Origin: an uncultured Clostridia bacterium
GTDB taxonomy: Bacteria > Bacillota > Clostridia > Christensenellales > UBA1242
DNA: 5,320 bases
Assembly (NCBI GenBank): GCA_934771675.1
Contig: CAKVMF010000073.1
Span: 1 to 5,320 of the forward strand
Direction of reading: 5' to 3'
Shown: positions 1 to 5,320 of the stretch, one piece after another
How positions within the stretch are numbered: position 1 is the first letter of the stretch
How the letters are laid out: every line of letters begins with the position of its first letter
The notes under the pieces: model-generated
What the model saw: the letters and a program-made list of their open reading frames with translations, nothing else
What the model was told of the DNA's origin: nothing
Databases searched by the model: none
Position numbers and translations under genes: made by a program

Positions 1-744
1 TATATAAACTGTCCAATGAACAAAGATGAATATTACGCATTTGTTCGTGAACTTGTTTCAGCTGAAAAGGTTGAACTTCATGAGTTTGAAAAAAGAGAAA
101 TTTTTGAAGGCTGTATGCCTGTTGAAGTTATGGCTTCAAGGGGTGAGGATACACTTCGTTACGGGCCACTTCGTCCAGTTGGATTAAGGCTTGATGACGG
201 AACAAAACCTTTTGCGGTTGTTCAACTTCGAAAGGAAAGTTTGAATAACAATCTATATAATATAGTTGGATTTCAAACGAATTTAAAGTGGGGCGAACAG
301 AAACGAGTATTTTCAATGATTCCAGCACTTAAAGATGCGGAATTTGTAAAATATGGCGTTATGCACAGAAACAGTTTTATCTGTGCACCAAAGTTTTTGA
401 ACCGTGACTTTAGTGTGAAAAATATTGATAATCTTTATATTGCTGGGCAACTTGCTGGGGTTGAGGGTTATATGGAAAGCACCATGAGTGGACTTATTGC
501 AGGAATGTATTTGGCAAACAAAATACTTGGGAAAAATCTTGATTTTATTCCAGAAACCACTATAATGGGAGCTATAACTAGATATATCACAAGTGCAAGT
601 GCTGAAAGTTTCCAGCCAATGAATGCAAATTTTGGAATACTCCCACCACTTGAAGAAAAGATTAAAGATAAGGCGTTGAAAAAACAGGCATATTCAAATC
701 GTGCTATTTGTGATATAAAAAAGTTTAAGGAGAAACTATGTTAG
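1..744 (+). CDS. trmFO: TrmFO, folate/FAD-dependent tRNA (uracil-54-C5)-methyltransferase, C-terminal part (5' end outside the window)
   Basis: The frame is open from base 1 (Tyr-Ile-Asn-Cys-Pro, then Met at 16), so the first visible ATG is internal; the read-through residues match the family's 'NCP' segment. About 247 C-terminal residues are visible, against roughly 435 in typical TrmFO. Recognisable segments are FEGCMPVEVMA (around 103-135), RGEDTLRYGPLRPVGL (around 142-189) and, near 424-505, the glycine-rich NLYIAGQLAGVEGY...SGLIAG segment expected to help bind FAD. In the known family, the enzyme uses methylene-tetrahydrofolate and FADH2 to make ribothymidine at position 54 in the tRNA T-loop. 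The Cys at 112-114 lies in the EGCMP motif and probably corresponds to the conserved cysteine proposed to be catalytic; that assignment is from memory of the family. The gene ends in TAG, and its last codons carry the ribosome binding site and start of hslV, which suggests translational coupling. The N-terminal dinucleotide-binding motif is not in the window. Confidence 0.95.
   Translation, partial: YINCPMNKDEYYAFVRELVSAEKVELHEFEKREIFEGCMPVEVMASRGEDTLRYGPLRPVGLRLDDGTKPFAVVQLRKESLNNNLYNIVGFQTNLKWGEQKRVFSMIPALKDAEFVKYGVMHRNSFICAPKFLNRDFSVKNIDNLYIAGQLAGVEGYMESTMSGLIAGMYLANKILGKNLDFIPETTIMGAITRYITSASAESFQPMNANFGILPPLEEKIKDKALKKQAYSNRAICDIKKFKEKLC
727..732 (+). promoter_or_regulatory. Ribosome binding site of hslV inside the trmFO coding sequence
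   Basis: AAGGAG lies 5 bases before the ATG at 738, within the last codons of trmFO. It fixes the hslV start and implies that ribosomes finishing trmFO can reinitiate on hslV. Confidence 0.8.
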
Positions 745-1274
745 ATTTTAAGGGAACAACAATTATTGGCGTTAAAAAAGATGGAAAGATTGTTCTTGCT
801 GGTGATGGACAAGTTACTGCAGGTGAACATACAATTTTTAAAGGTAACGCAAGAAAAGTTAGAAGAATATTTAATGATAAGGTTGTTATTGGATTTGCTG
901 GCTCAACAGCAGATGCGTTCAATTTGAGCGAGCACTTTGAAAAGATGCTTGAAAAATATTCTGGAAACTTGGAAAGAGCAGCCGTTGAACTTGCTCTTCT
1001 TTGGAGAAGTGACAAGGGTATTCGTCAACTTGATGCAATGATGATTGCTGCTGACAAAAATCAACTTTTGATTATTTCAGGAAATGGTGATGTTTTTGAA
1101 CCAGAAGGTGGCGTGTGCGCTATTGGTTCTGGTGGAAACTATGCACTTTCAGCAGGCAAGGCTCTTTTGGAAAATACAAACCTTTCAGCAAGAGAAATTG
1201 CAGAAAAAGCAATGAAGATTGCTGGTGAAATTTGCGTTTATACAAATGACCACATCACAATTGAGGAGGTGTAA
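738..1274 (+). CDS. hslV: HslV (ClpQ), threonine peptidase subunit of the HslUV protease
   Basis: This 178-residue protein is a proteasome-beta-like N-terminal nucleophile hydrolase and matches the usual HslV length. After a six-residue propeptide (MLDFKG) comes Thr7-Thr8, so Thr7 should become the N-terminal nucleophile after processing. Other family landmarks are AGDGQVT at 21-27 (Asp23), KGNARKVRR at 35-43 (Lys40 as the likely catalytic lysine), GFAGSTADAF at 52-61, GSGG at 130-133 and CVYTND at 166-171. By family knowledge, HslV forms two stacked hexameric rings in the cytoplasm and degrades proteins fed by HslU. The Thr type is seen here, unlike the Bacillus subtilis ClpQ, which uses an N-terminal Ser. 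The start overlaps trmFO by 7 bases and has a good ribosome binding site. hslU follows after one base, so the two subunits are co-expressed. The usual xerC/codV gene is absent upstream. Confidence 0.97.
   Translation: MLDFKGTTIIGVKKDGKIVLAGDGQVTAGEHTIFKGNARKVRRIFNDKVVIGFAGSTADAFNLSEHFEKMLEKYSGNLERAAVELALLWRSDKGIRQLDAMMIAADKNQLLIISGNGDVFEPEGGVCAIGSGGNYALSAGKALLENTNLSAREIAEKAMKIAGEICVYTNDHITIEEV
1264..1271 (+). promoter_or_regulatory. Ribosome binding site that fixes the hslU start
   Basis: AGGAGGTG is a near-perfect Shine-Dalgarno sequence within the last codons of hslV, 4 bases before ATG 1276 (6 bases from the AGGAGG core). It decides for this start over an in-frame ATG at 1219, which lies inside hslV and would add 19 residues unlike any HslU N-terminus. 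Confidence 0.9.
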
Positions 1275-1275
1275 G

Positions 1276-2601
1276 ATGTCTATTGAATTATCCCCAAAAC
1301 AAATTGTTAATGAACTTGACAAATATATAATTGGTCAAGATGAAGCAAAAAAGGCTGTTGCTATTGCACTTCGAAATAGATACAGAAGAAGCAAACTTCC
1401 AGCAGATATTAGAGAAGAAATCACTCCGAAAAATATCATTATGCAAGGTCCAACCGGTGTTGGTAAAACTGAAATTGCAAGACGTTTGGCAAAACTTGTG
1501 AAAGCTCCATTTGTTAAAGTTGAAGCAACAAAGTTCACTGAAGTTGGATATGTTGGAAGAGATGTTGAATCAATCATTCGTGATTTGGTTGAAGCATCAG
1601 TTAGACTTGTTAAAAAAGAAAGATTTGATGAAGTTCGTGAAAAAGCTGAAAATGCAACAAATGAAAGACTTATTGCTGCACTTTTGCCAAAATATCGTCA
1701 AAAACATCCAGATATGGCTGAAGAAGTTTTGCGATCACATATCTTGGAAGATTTGAAAGAACACAGAATTAATAATGAAATCGTTGAAGTTGAAGTTCAA
1801 GAAGATAACAATCCAATGCAAATGCTTGGTGGCGGAATGGGTATGGAACTCAACATCGGTGAAATGCTTGGCGGAATCTTGCCAAAGAAAACAAAAAAGA
1901 AAAGACTTGCAGTTGTTGATGCACAGCACATCTTTTTGAATGAAGAAAGTGAAAAACTTATTGATATGGACAATGTTTCAGCTGAAGCTGTTAGAAGGGC
2001 AGAACAGGATGGTATTGTGTTTATTGATGAAATTGACAAGATTACTGGAAAAGCTGGTGCAGGTTCAAATGGACCAGATGTTTCAAGAGAAGGCGTTCAA
2101 AGAGATTTGCTTCCTATTGTTGAAGGTTCAACTGTTTCAACAAAATATGGTGCAATTAGAACAGACTTTATTTTGTTTATTGCTGCTGGTGCATTCCATA
2201 TGTCAAAGATTGAAGATTTGATACCAGAACTTCAAGGACGTTTTCCAACAACAGTTCAACTTTCAAACATCACTTATGATGATTTTGTTAGAATTTTGTC
2301 TGACACAGAAAACTCACTTATTTTGCAATACACAAGCTTGCTTGGTGTTGATAACATTAAACTTGAATTTGAAAAAGATGGCATTGAAGAGATTTCAAGA
2401 ATTGCAGTTCTTGCAAACGAAACAAATGAAAATATTGGTGCAAGACGTCTTCATTCAATTATGGAAAGTTTGCTTGAAGATATTTCATTTAATGCAACAG
2501 GTGATCATCCAACAATAACCGTTAAAATTGACAAAACTTATGTTGATGAGCATCTTTCAAATATTTGCAAGAAATTTGATTTGAGTAAATACATTTTGTA
2601 A
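1276..2601 (+). CDS. hslU: HslU (ClpY), AAA+ ATPase/unfoldase of the HslUV protease
   Basis: The 441-residue product is full length for HslU (E. coli is about 443). The N-terminus (MSIELSPKQIVNELDKYIIGQ) is typical. Visible elements are Walker A GPTGVGKT at 58-65, the GYVG pore loop at 91-94 that grips substrate, an intermediate (I) domain at about 110-240, Walker B with the DEID box at 251-254, the sensor-1 region FIAAGAFH at 301-308, an arginine finger in ELQGRFP (Arg322) and sensor-2 GARRLH at 388-393. The C-terminus DLSKYIL resembles the tail that inserts into HslV pockets and activates it. The I domain has a Met/Gly-rich stretch near 180-202, a normal place for variation. By family knowledge, HslU hexamers unfold cytoplasmic substrates with ATP and pass them to HslV. 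It directly follows hslV. No terminator follows, so transcription probably continues into the thioredoxin gene. Confidence 0.98.
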   Translation: MSIELSPKQIVNELDKYIIGQDEAKKAVAIALRNRYRRSKLPADIREEITPKNIIMQGPTGVGKTEIARRLAKLVKAPFVKVEATKFTEVGYVGRDVESIIRDLVEASVRLVKKERFDEVREKAENATNERLIAALLPKYRQKHPDMAEEVLRSHILEDLKEHRINNEIVEVEVQEDNNPMQMLGGGMGMELNIGEMLGGILPKKTKKKRLAVVDAQHIFLNEESEKLIDMDNVSAEAVRRAEQDGIVFIDEIDKITGKAGAGSNGPDVSREGVQRDLLPIVEGSTVSTKYGAIRTDFILFIAAGAFHMSKIEDLIPELQGRFPTTVQLSNITYDDFVRILSDTENSLILQYTSLLGVDNIKLEFEKDGIEEISRIAVLANETNENIGARRLHSIMESLLEDISFNATGDHPTITVKIDKTYVDEHLSNICKKFDLSKYIL

Positions 2602-2645
2602 TATTTGTGCAAAATTTATTTATAAAGTTAAGGAGGAAATAATTT

Positions 2646-2981
2646 ATGCTCAATGCGGGAATCATGGATATGGAAGAGTTTGAAGATATTTTGGAAAGTA
2701 ATCAAATTTGCGTTTGTGACTTTTCAGCAACATGGTGTGGACCATGCAGAATGATGGCTCCAGTTTTGGAAGATATCTCTGAAAAATACAAGGGTAAATA
2801 TTCTTTTTATCAAATTGATATTGACAGCGCAGAAGATTTGGCCCAAAAGTTCAACATTGAAGCTGTTCCAACAATTGTTATTATCAAAAACGGAAAAGAG
2901 ATCGGAAGAACAACAGGCTATCAAGAATTTGATGTTTTTGAAAGATTTATGAACAACACAATCAAAGGTGCAAAAGACTAA
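2646..2981 (+). CDS. Thioredoxin (small cytoplasmic dithiol-disulfide oxidoreductase)
   Basis: This 111-residue protein is a single thioredoxin fold without a signal peptide. It carries the canonical active site WCGPC at 30-34 (Cys31, Cys34), preceded by the buried-acid motif DF (Asp25). The cis-proline loop AVPT has Pro75, and the IVIIKNGKEIGRTTGY strand-turn-strand follows. In thioredoxins Cys31 attacks the target disulfide and Cys34 resolves it; the oxidised protein is normally recycled by thioredoxin reductase, which is not in this window. The start is set by AAGGAGG at 2630-2636, 9 bases before ATG 2646. Met7 is a poor alternative because it has no such site. Two additional cysteines (Cys22, Cys24) lie on the strand leading into the active site. 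The gene lies 44 bases after hslU with no clear promoter or terminator between, so it is probably the last gene of the trmFO-hslVU unit. It could be the main TrxA or a paralogue, so no gene symbol is given. Confidence 0.93.
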   Translation: MLNAGIMDMEEFEDILESNQICVCDFSATWCGPCRMMAPVLEDISEKYKGKYSFYQIDIDSAEDLAQKFNIEAVPTIVIIKNGKEIGRTTGYQEFDVFERFMNNTIKGAKD

Positions 2982-2993
2982 ATTGCGTCAAAC

Positions 2994-3030
2994 AAAAACA
3001 CTCCAAAAAAATGGAGTGTTTTTTGTTTTT
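2994..3030 (+). terminator. Rho-independent terminator after the thioredoxin gene
   Basis: A perfect 12-bp stem (AAAAACACTCCA at 2994-3005 pairs with 3012-3023) encloses a six-A loop. The T-rich tract runs through 3019-3030 with a single G. It starts 13 bases after the thioredoxin stop codon and closes the trmFO-hslV-hslU-trx unit. The A-run at the base of the stem could give some termination in the reverse direction, although no reverse-strand gene is seen nearby. Confidence 0.93.
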
Positions 3031-3049
3031 TATAAAAATCGCAATAATT

Positions 3050-3078
3050 TTAACAAAAATGCTGATTTTAAGTATAAA
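3050..3078 (+). promoter_or_regulatory. Candidate sigma-A promoter P1 for iscS
   Basis: TTAACA (3050-3055, 5 of 6 to TTGACA) and TATAAA (3073-3078, 5 of 6 to TATAAT) are separated by 17 bases. Transcription would start near 3085, giving an untranslated leader of about 90 bases. The region is very AT-rich, so chance matches are easy, but this is the best-scoring pair between the terminator and iscS. Confidence 0.5.
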
Positions 3079-3124
3079 AAAGGTGCGTTTTTTGAAAATT
3101 TTGCGAAAAATATTAAACTAGGTA

Positions 3125-3153
3125 TTGATTTTTGGTTGAATTTGTTATAAAAT
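3125..3153 (+). promoter_or_regulatory. Candidate sigma-A promoter P2 for iscS, close to the gene
   Basis: TTGATT (3125-3130, 4 of 6) is followed after 17 bases by TAAAAT (3148-3153, 5 of 6). The start would be near 3160, only about 18 bases before the iscS ATG and just before its ribosome binding site. It may act with or instead of P1. No clear operator palindrome of the IscR type is seen. Confidence 0.4.
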
Positions 3154-3165
3154 ATAAACTATCAA

Positions 3166-3171
3166 AAGGAG
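3166..3171 (+). promoter_or_regulatory. Ribosome binding site of iscS
   Basis: AAGGAG is placed 6 bases before ATG 3178, which supports this start; the protein begins with the family's typical short N-terminus leading into YLDYASTTP. Confidence 0.8.
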
Positions 3172-3177
3172 ATAAAA

Positions 3178-4362
3178 ATGGAAGGAAAAAGAATATATTT
3201 AGACTATGCTTCAACCACACCAATCTCTGCAGATGTTTACAAAAAGATGCTTGAATGCTTTGCAAAATATCAAGGCAACAACTCAAGCCTTTATTCTCTT
3301 GGAAGAGAAGCAGATGCAGAACTTGAAGTTGCACGTGAAAAGGTTGCAAAGGCAATTGGTGCAGACCCAAATGAAATTTACTTTACATCTGGTGGAACTG
3401 AATCAAACAACTGGGCAATCAAAGGTATTGCAAGAGCAAACAGAAACAAGGGTAATCATATCATTACTTCTGCAATTGAACATGCTTCAATTTTGGAGTC
3501 TTGCAAAGAACTTGAAAAAGAAGGGTTCAAAGTAACATATGTTCCAGTTGATGAAAATGGTGTTGTTGATTATGCTTCAATCATAAAGGCAATCGGACCT
3601 GACACAATACTTATTTCAATCATGACAGCAAACAATGAAGTTGGTTCACTTCAACCAATCAGAGCTATTGCAGAACTTGCAAAACAAAATGATGTTTATT
3701 TCCACACTGATGCTGTTCAAGCAATTGGATCAATAAATATTAACGTAAAGGAACTTGGTGTTGATGCTCTCTCTATTTCAGCACACAAATTCTATGGACC
3801 AAAGGGAGTTGGTGCATTATATATCAAAAAAGGAACAAAGATTGACAGATTCATGGCTGGTGGAAAACAAGAACGTGGCATGAGAGCAGGAACTGTTAAC
3901 GTTCCAGCATGTGCGGGTTTTGGTGTTGCAATTGAAAACGCAACAACAAATCTTGAAGACAAAGTCCGTGATGTTCGTGTTATTAGAAAATATTTCCAAA
4001 AGAAAGTTAGTGAAGCAATTCACAACATTTCACTTAATGGACATCCAACTCAAAGACTTGCAAACAACTGTTCAATTTCATTTGAAGGTGCAGAAGCTGA
4101 AGCTATCGTTATGATGCTTGATCGTGAAGGAATTTGTGCATCAATGGGTTCTGCTTGTGAATCTGGCTCAAATGCTCCATCACATGTTTTGGTTGCAATG
4201 GGCAAAGATATGGAAACAATTAGATCAACAGTAAGATTTACATTTGGTGCTGAAATCACACGTGAAGAAGTTGATGAAGTTGTTGAAACTTTAAGAAAAA
4301 TTGTTAAGAAACTCAGAAGTGTTTCTGCTATAAGAATCTATAAAAATAAGGTGGAATTATAA
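3178..4362 (+). CDS. iscS: IscS/NifS-type cysteine desulfurase (PLP-dependent)
   Basis: The 394-residue product is a full-length class V aminotransferase-fold enzyme. It opens with YLDYASTTP (8-15), then has TSGGTESNN (70-78), the cofactor-stacking His102 in EHAS, HTDAVQ at 176-181 (Asp178), the PLP-binding Lys204 in SAHKFYGPKG, GGKQERGMRAGT at 228-239 and the active-site loop GSACESGS with the persulfide Cys327. The C-terminal helix pair ends much like E. coli IscS. In the known reaction L-cysteine gives alanine plus an enzyme-bound persulfide, supplied to Fe-S assembly and often to tRNA thiolation. All catalytic residues appear intact. The loop reads ACESGS where ACTSGS or ACTSAS is more usual. 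The gene sits alone with the IscU-like gene, which starts one base after its stop codon. No iscR regulator or mnmA is adjacent. The loop length and operon favour group I (IscS/NifS) over SufS. Confidence 0.96.
   Translation: MEGKRIYLDYASTTPISADVYKKMLECFAKYQGNNSSLYSLGREADAELEVAREKVAKAIGADPNEIYFTSGGTESNNWAIKGIARANRNKGNHIITSAIEHASILESCKELEKEGFKVTYVPVDENGVVDYASIIKAIGPDTILISIMTANNEVGSLQPIRAIAELAKQNDVYFHTDAVQAIGSININVKELGVDALSISAHKFYGPKGVGALYIKKGTKIDRFMAGGKQERGMRAGTVNVPACAGFGVAIENATTNLEDKVRDVRVIRKYFQKKVSEAIHNISLNGHPTQRLANNCSISFEGAEAEAIVMMLDREGICASMGSACESGSNAPSHVLVAMGKDMETIRSTVRFTFGAEITREEVDEVVETLRKIVKKLRSVSAIRIYKNKVEL
4348..4354 (+). promoter_or_regulatory. Ribosome binding site of the IscU-like gene
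   Basis: AAGGTGG lies in the last iscS codons, 9 bases before ATG 4364. It is weaker than the other sites in the window but supports the start, as does the typical MYSEK N-terminus. With the 1-base gap, translational coupling to iscS is likely. Confidence 0.6.
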
Positions 4363-4363
4363 T

Positions 4364-4744
4364 ATGTATTCAGAAAAAATAATGGAAGAATTTTATAATC
4401 CTACAAATTATGGCGTAATCAAAGGAGCTAGCGGCGTTGGAAAAATCGTTTCAGATGTTGGCAGTGAGATTATAAAAATTTATATTAAAGTTGAAGATGA
4501 AAAAGTTGTTGAAGCACAATTTCAAACTTATGGCGGTGTTGTTGCTATTGCAATGACAAGCATCGCAACAAACATGATGATTGGAAAATCTGTTTCAGCA
4601 TGCGAAAAATTTGACACAAATGCTCTTTTGCAAGTTGCAGGTGAAATTCCTGAAAACAAAATGTATCTTGCTCAAGCAGTTGTTCTTGCTGTTCGTGATG
4701 CGGTTGCAGATTACAGAGATAAAAAGTCAAAAAATGAAGACTAA
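4364..4744 (+). CDS. IscU/NifU-N family protein lacking the conserved cluster-ligand cysteines
   Basis: The 126 residues align by eye with IscU over their whole length: MYSEKIMEEFYNPTNYG at 1-17, a GVGK turn at 24-27, KIYIKVED at 38-45, FQTYGG at 53-58, AIAMTSIATNMM at 61-72 and DYR at 116-118. In IscU three cysteines and an aspartate bind the nascent cluster. Here the GNPxCGD motif reads SDVGSE (Cys to Gly33, Asp to Glu35), TFGCGAA reads TYGGVVA (Cys to Gly58), and KMHCS reads KMYLA (His to Tyr101, Cys to Leu102). The only cysteine is Cys80, away from that site. The LPPVK chaperone motif is also altered, to IPENK. The frame is intact, with no sign of a frameshift. A normal [2Fe-2S] scaffold role is therefore unlikely. 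The conserved N-terminus and position after iscS suggest that it still binds IscS or modulates it; this is inference. A genuine scaffold may lie elsewhere in the genome. The family call is sure, the function unknown. Confidence 0.85.
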   Translation: MYSEKIMEEFYNPTNYGVIKGASGVGKIVSDVGSEIIKIYIKVEDEKVVEAQFQTYGGVVAIAMTSIATNMMIGKSVSACEKFDTNALLQVAGEIPENKMYLAQAVVLAVRDAVADYRDKKSKNED

Positions 4745-4754
4745 CAAATTTGAT

Positions 4755-4780
4755 AAAGGGGCAGCAATGCTCCTTTTTTT
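4755..4780 (+). terminator. Rho-independent terminator after the IscU-like gene
   Basis: A 9-bp stem (4755-4763 with 4768-4776, one G-U wobble) is capped by a GCAA tetraloop of the stable GNRA type and followed by a seven-T run (4774-4780). It starts 11 bases after the stop codon and ends the iscS-iscU-like operon. Confidence 0.9.
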
Positions 4781-4781
4781 G

Positions 4782-4811
4782 TTGACTATATAAAGAAAAG
4801 ACTTGTATACT
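4782..4811 (+). promoter_or_regulatory. Sigma-A-type promoter of the GtrA-family gene
   Basis: TTGACT (4782-4787, 5 of 6) and TATACT (4806-4811, 5 of 6) are separated by 18 bases. The -35 box starts two bases after the T-run of the preceding terminator. Transcription would begin near 4818, leaving a leader of only about 12 bases that is mostly ribosome binding site. Confidence 0.65.
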
Positions 4812-4819
4812 TGAAACGT

Positions 4820-4825
4820 AAGGTG
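4820..4825 (+). promoter_or_regulatory. Ribosome binding site of the GtrA-family gene
   Basis: AAGGTG lies 4 bases before ATG 4830. It supports this start, which falls just after the likely transcription start. Confidence 0.6.
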
Positions 4826-4829
4826 AATT

Positions 4830-5320
4830 ATGGGAAACGTTTCAAAAGAAAAAGACGAAGTAATTGAAAATGAAAAACAAGAAGAAGTATCTGAAAATTC
4901 AGGCAAGCAAAATGTTTCAGGTGAAACAAAACTTTCTTTTTGGGGCAAGATAAAAGAGTTTGAAAAAAGTCACAAAAGGCTTTGTGAGATTGTTAGATTT
5001 GTTATTGTTGGTGGACTTGCAACTCTTATTGATATGCTTGTTATGGGTGTGATACTGTATTTGTTCAATCCGAGCTTATATCCAAAGTTTTACAATGTTT
5101 GGGTAGGAAAAGTTGGAAATCCTAGCACAATTGCAACTGTTGTTGGCACTGGCGCGGGGTTTGTTGTTTCACTGGTGTTTAACTATTTGCTGTCAGTTAT
5201 CTTTGTTTATGAAGATAAAGGAAATTCAAAAACCGTGAAAGGAGTTGTTCTTTTTGCAGTGTTGTCAGTTATTGGACTTCTTATAAACATGGGTGGAATG
5301 TGGCTTGGATATGATGTTTG
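4830..5320 (+). CDS. GtrA-family polytopic membrane protein, N-terminal part (3' end outside the window)
   Basis: The frame is open from ATG 4830 to the window edge (163 codons plus two bases). Residues 1-50 are hydrophilic and rich in Glu, Lys, Gln and Ser, with no signal peptide. Then follow a first membrane helix (about 56-79, FVIVGGLATLIDMLVMGVIL), a loop containing Pro and aromatic residues, a second helix ending in VFNYLLSVIFVYED (about 102-128), and a third (about 137-160). The 'RFxIVGG-A-T-ID' opening and the 'FNY...F-Y' end of helix 2 are GtrA-like. The family has about four helices in 120-150 residues and is linked to moving lipid-linked sugars or to cell-envelope polysaccharide or teichoic acid decoration; the exact substrate cannot be read here. 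The roughly 50-residue charged extension before helix 1 is longer than in the compact family members. The gene is transcribed separately from the iscS operon. The fourth helix is expected beyond the window. Confidence 0.85.
   Translation, partial: MGNVSKEKDEVIENEKQEEVSENSGKQNVSGETKLSFWGKIKEFEKSHKRLCEIVRFVIVGGLATLIDMLVMGVILYLFNPSLYPKFYNVWVGKVGNPSTIATVVGTGAGFVVSLVFNYLLSVIFVYEDKGNSKTVKGVVLFAVLSVIGLLINMGGMWLGYDV

Noticed and set aside
16..18. ATG at 16 as the start of the trmFO reading frame
   Set aside because: The frame is open to base 1 and the upstream residues (YINCP) match the TrmFO family, so this Met is internal. No ribosome binding site precedes it.
725..1015. Reverse-strand open frame opposite hslV (and similar ones opposite hslU, iscS and the IscU-like gene)
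   Set aside because: These are shadows of well-supported genes, with no ribosome binding sites and low-complexity compositions.
1219..1275. Upstream in-frame ATG as the hslU start
   Set aside because: It lies inside hslV, adds 19 residues unlike HslU, and lacks a ribosome binding site, while ATG 1276 has AGGAGGTG in front.
2596..2626. Possible promoter before the thioredoxin gene (TTGTAA and TATAAA)
   Set aside because: The -35 match is poor, the spacer is 19 bases and the -35 overlaps the hslU stop codon. With no terminator after hslU, read-through explains expression better.
2994..3023. The inverted repeat ACACTCC/GGAGTGT as a heat-shock (CIRCE-like) operator for the protease locus
   Set aside because: It does not match CIRCE (TTAGCACTC-N9-GAGTGCTAA), lies downstream of the genes, and has the T-run of a terminator.
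2968..3150. A 60-codon open frame across the thioredoxin end and the intergenic region
   Set aside because: It runs through the terminator hairpin, is made mostly of Lys/Asn/Phe codons expected from AT-rich non-coding DNA, and has no ribosome binding site or family resemblance.
1..5320. Alternative genetic code (TGA as Trp)
   Set aside because: No in-frame TGA is needed in any gene, and Trp is TGG. The absence of TGA among five stop codons is too few to mean anything.
1..5320. tRNA or rRNA genes, CRISPR repeats, insertion sequences or phage genes
   Set aside because: None seen: no repeat arrays, transposase motifs, terminal inverted repeats or cloverleaf signatures were found by eye on either strand.

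Overview
The window is a low-GC, gene-dense stretch with all genes on the + strand. The standard genetic code fits: Trp is TGG throughout, and the five visible stop codons are four TAA and one TAG. The TrmFO type of tRNA methyltransferase, the trmFO-hslV-hslU order, AGGAGG-type ribosome binding sites and an IscS/IscU pair without HscAB point to a Bacillota (Firmicutes) bacterium, probably a clostridia-like or uncultured host-associated lineage. This is inferred from gene content and style, not from a database match.

Layout. Positions 1-2981 look like one transcription unit: the C-terminal part of trmFO (tRNA m5U54 methylation), hslV (protease subunit, overlapping trmFO by 7 bases), hslU (AAA+ unfoldase, 1 base after hslV) and a small thioredoxin 44 bases later. 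The unit ends in a clear intrinsic terminator at 2994-3030. An AT-rich intergenic region (3031-3177) holds two plausible sigma-A promoters. They drive iscS (cysteine desulfurase), followed after 1 base by an IscU-family gene. A second terminator with a GCAA tetraloop (4755-4780) closes that operon. It is followed at once by a promoter with a very short leader and the start of a GtrA-family membrane protein that runs off the window end.

How the genes fit together. HslV and HslU form one ATP-dependent protease. IscS makes persulfide sulfur from cysteine, and the next gene should encode the Fe-S scaffold that receives it. The most notable observation is that this IscU-family protein has lost all three conserved cluster-ligand cysteines, as well as the conserved ligand-site aspartate (now Glu) and histidine (now Tyr). 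It keeps family length, an open frame, the N-terminal family signature and its place directly behind an apparently intact IscS. It may be a scaffold homologue repurposed as an IscS partner or regulator, or a gene that has lost its original function. A second point of interest is the rearranged trmFO-hslVU locus: the xerC/codV gene usually found between trmFO and hslV is missing, and a thioredoxin gene sits where codY is found in Bacillus-type loci.
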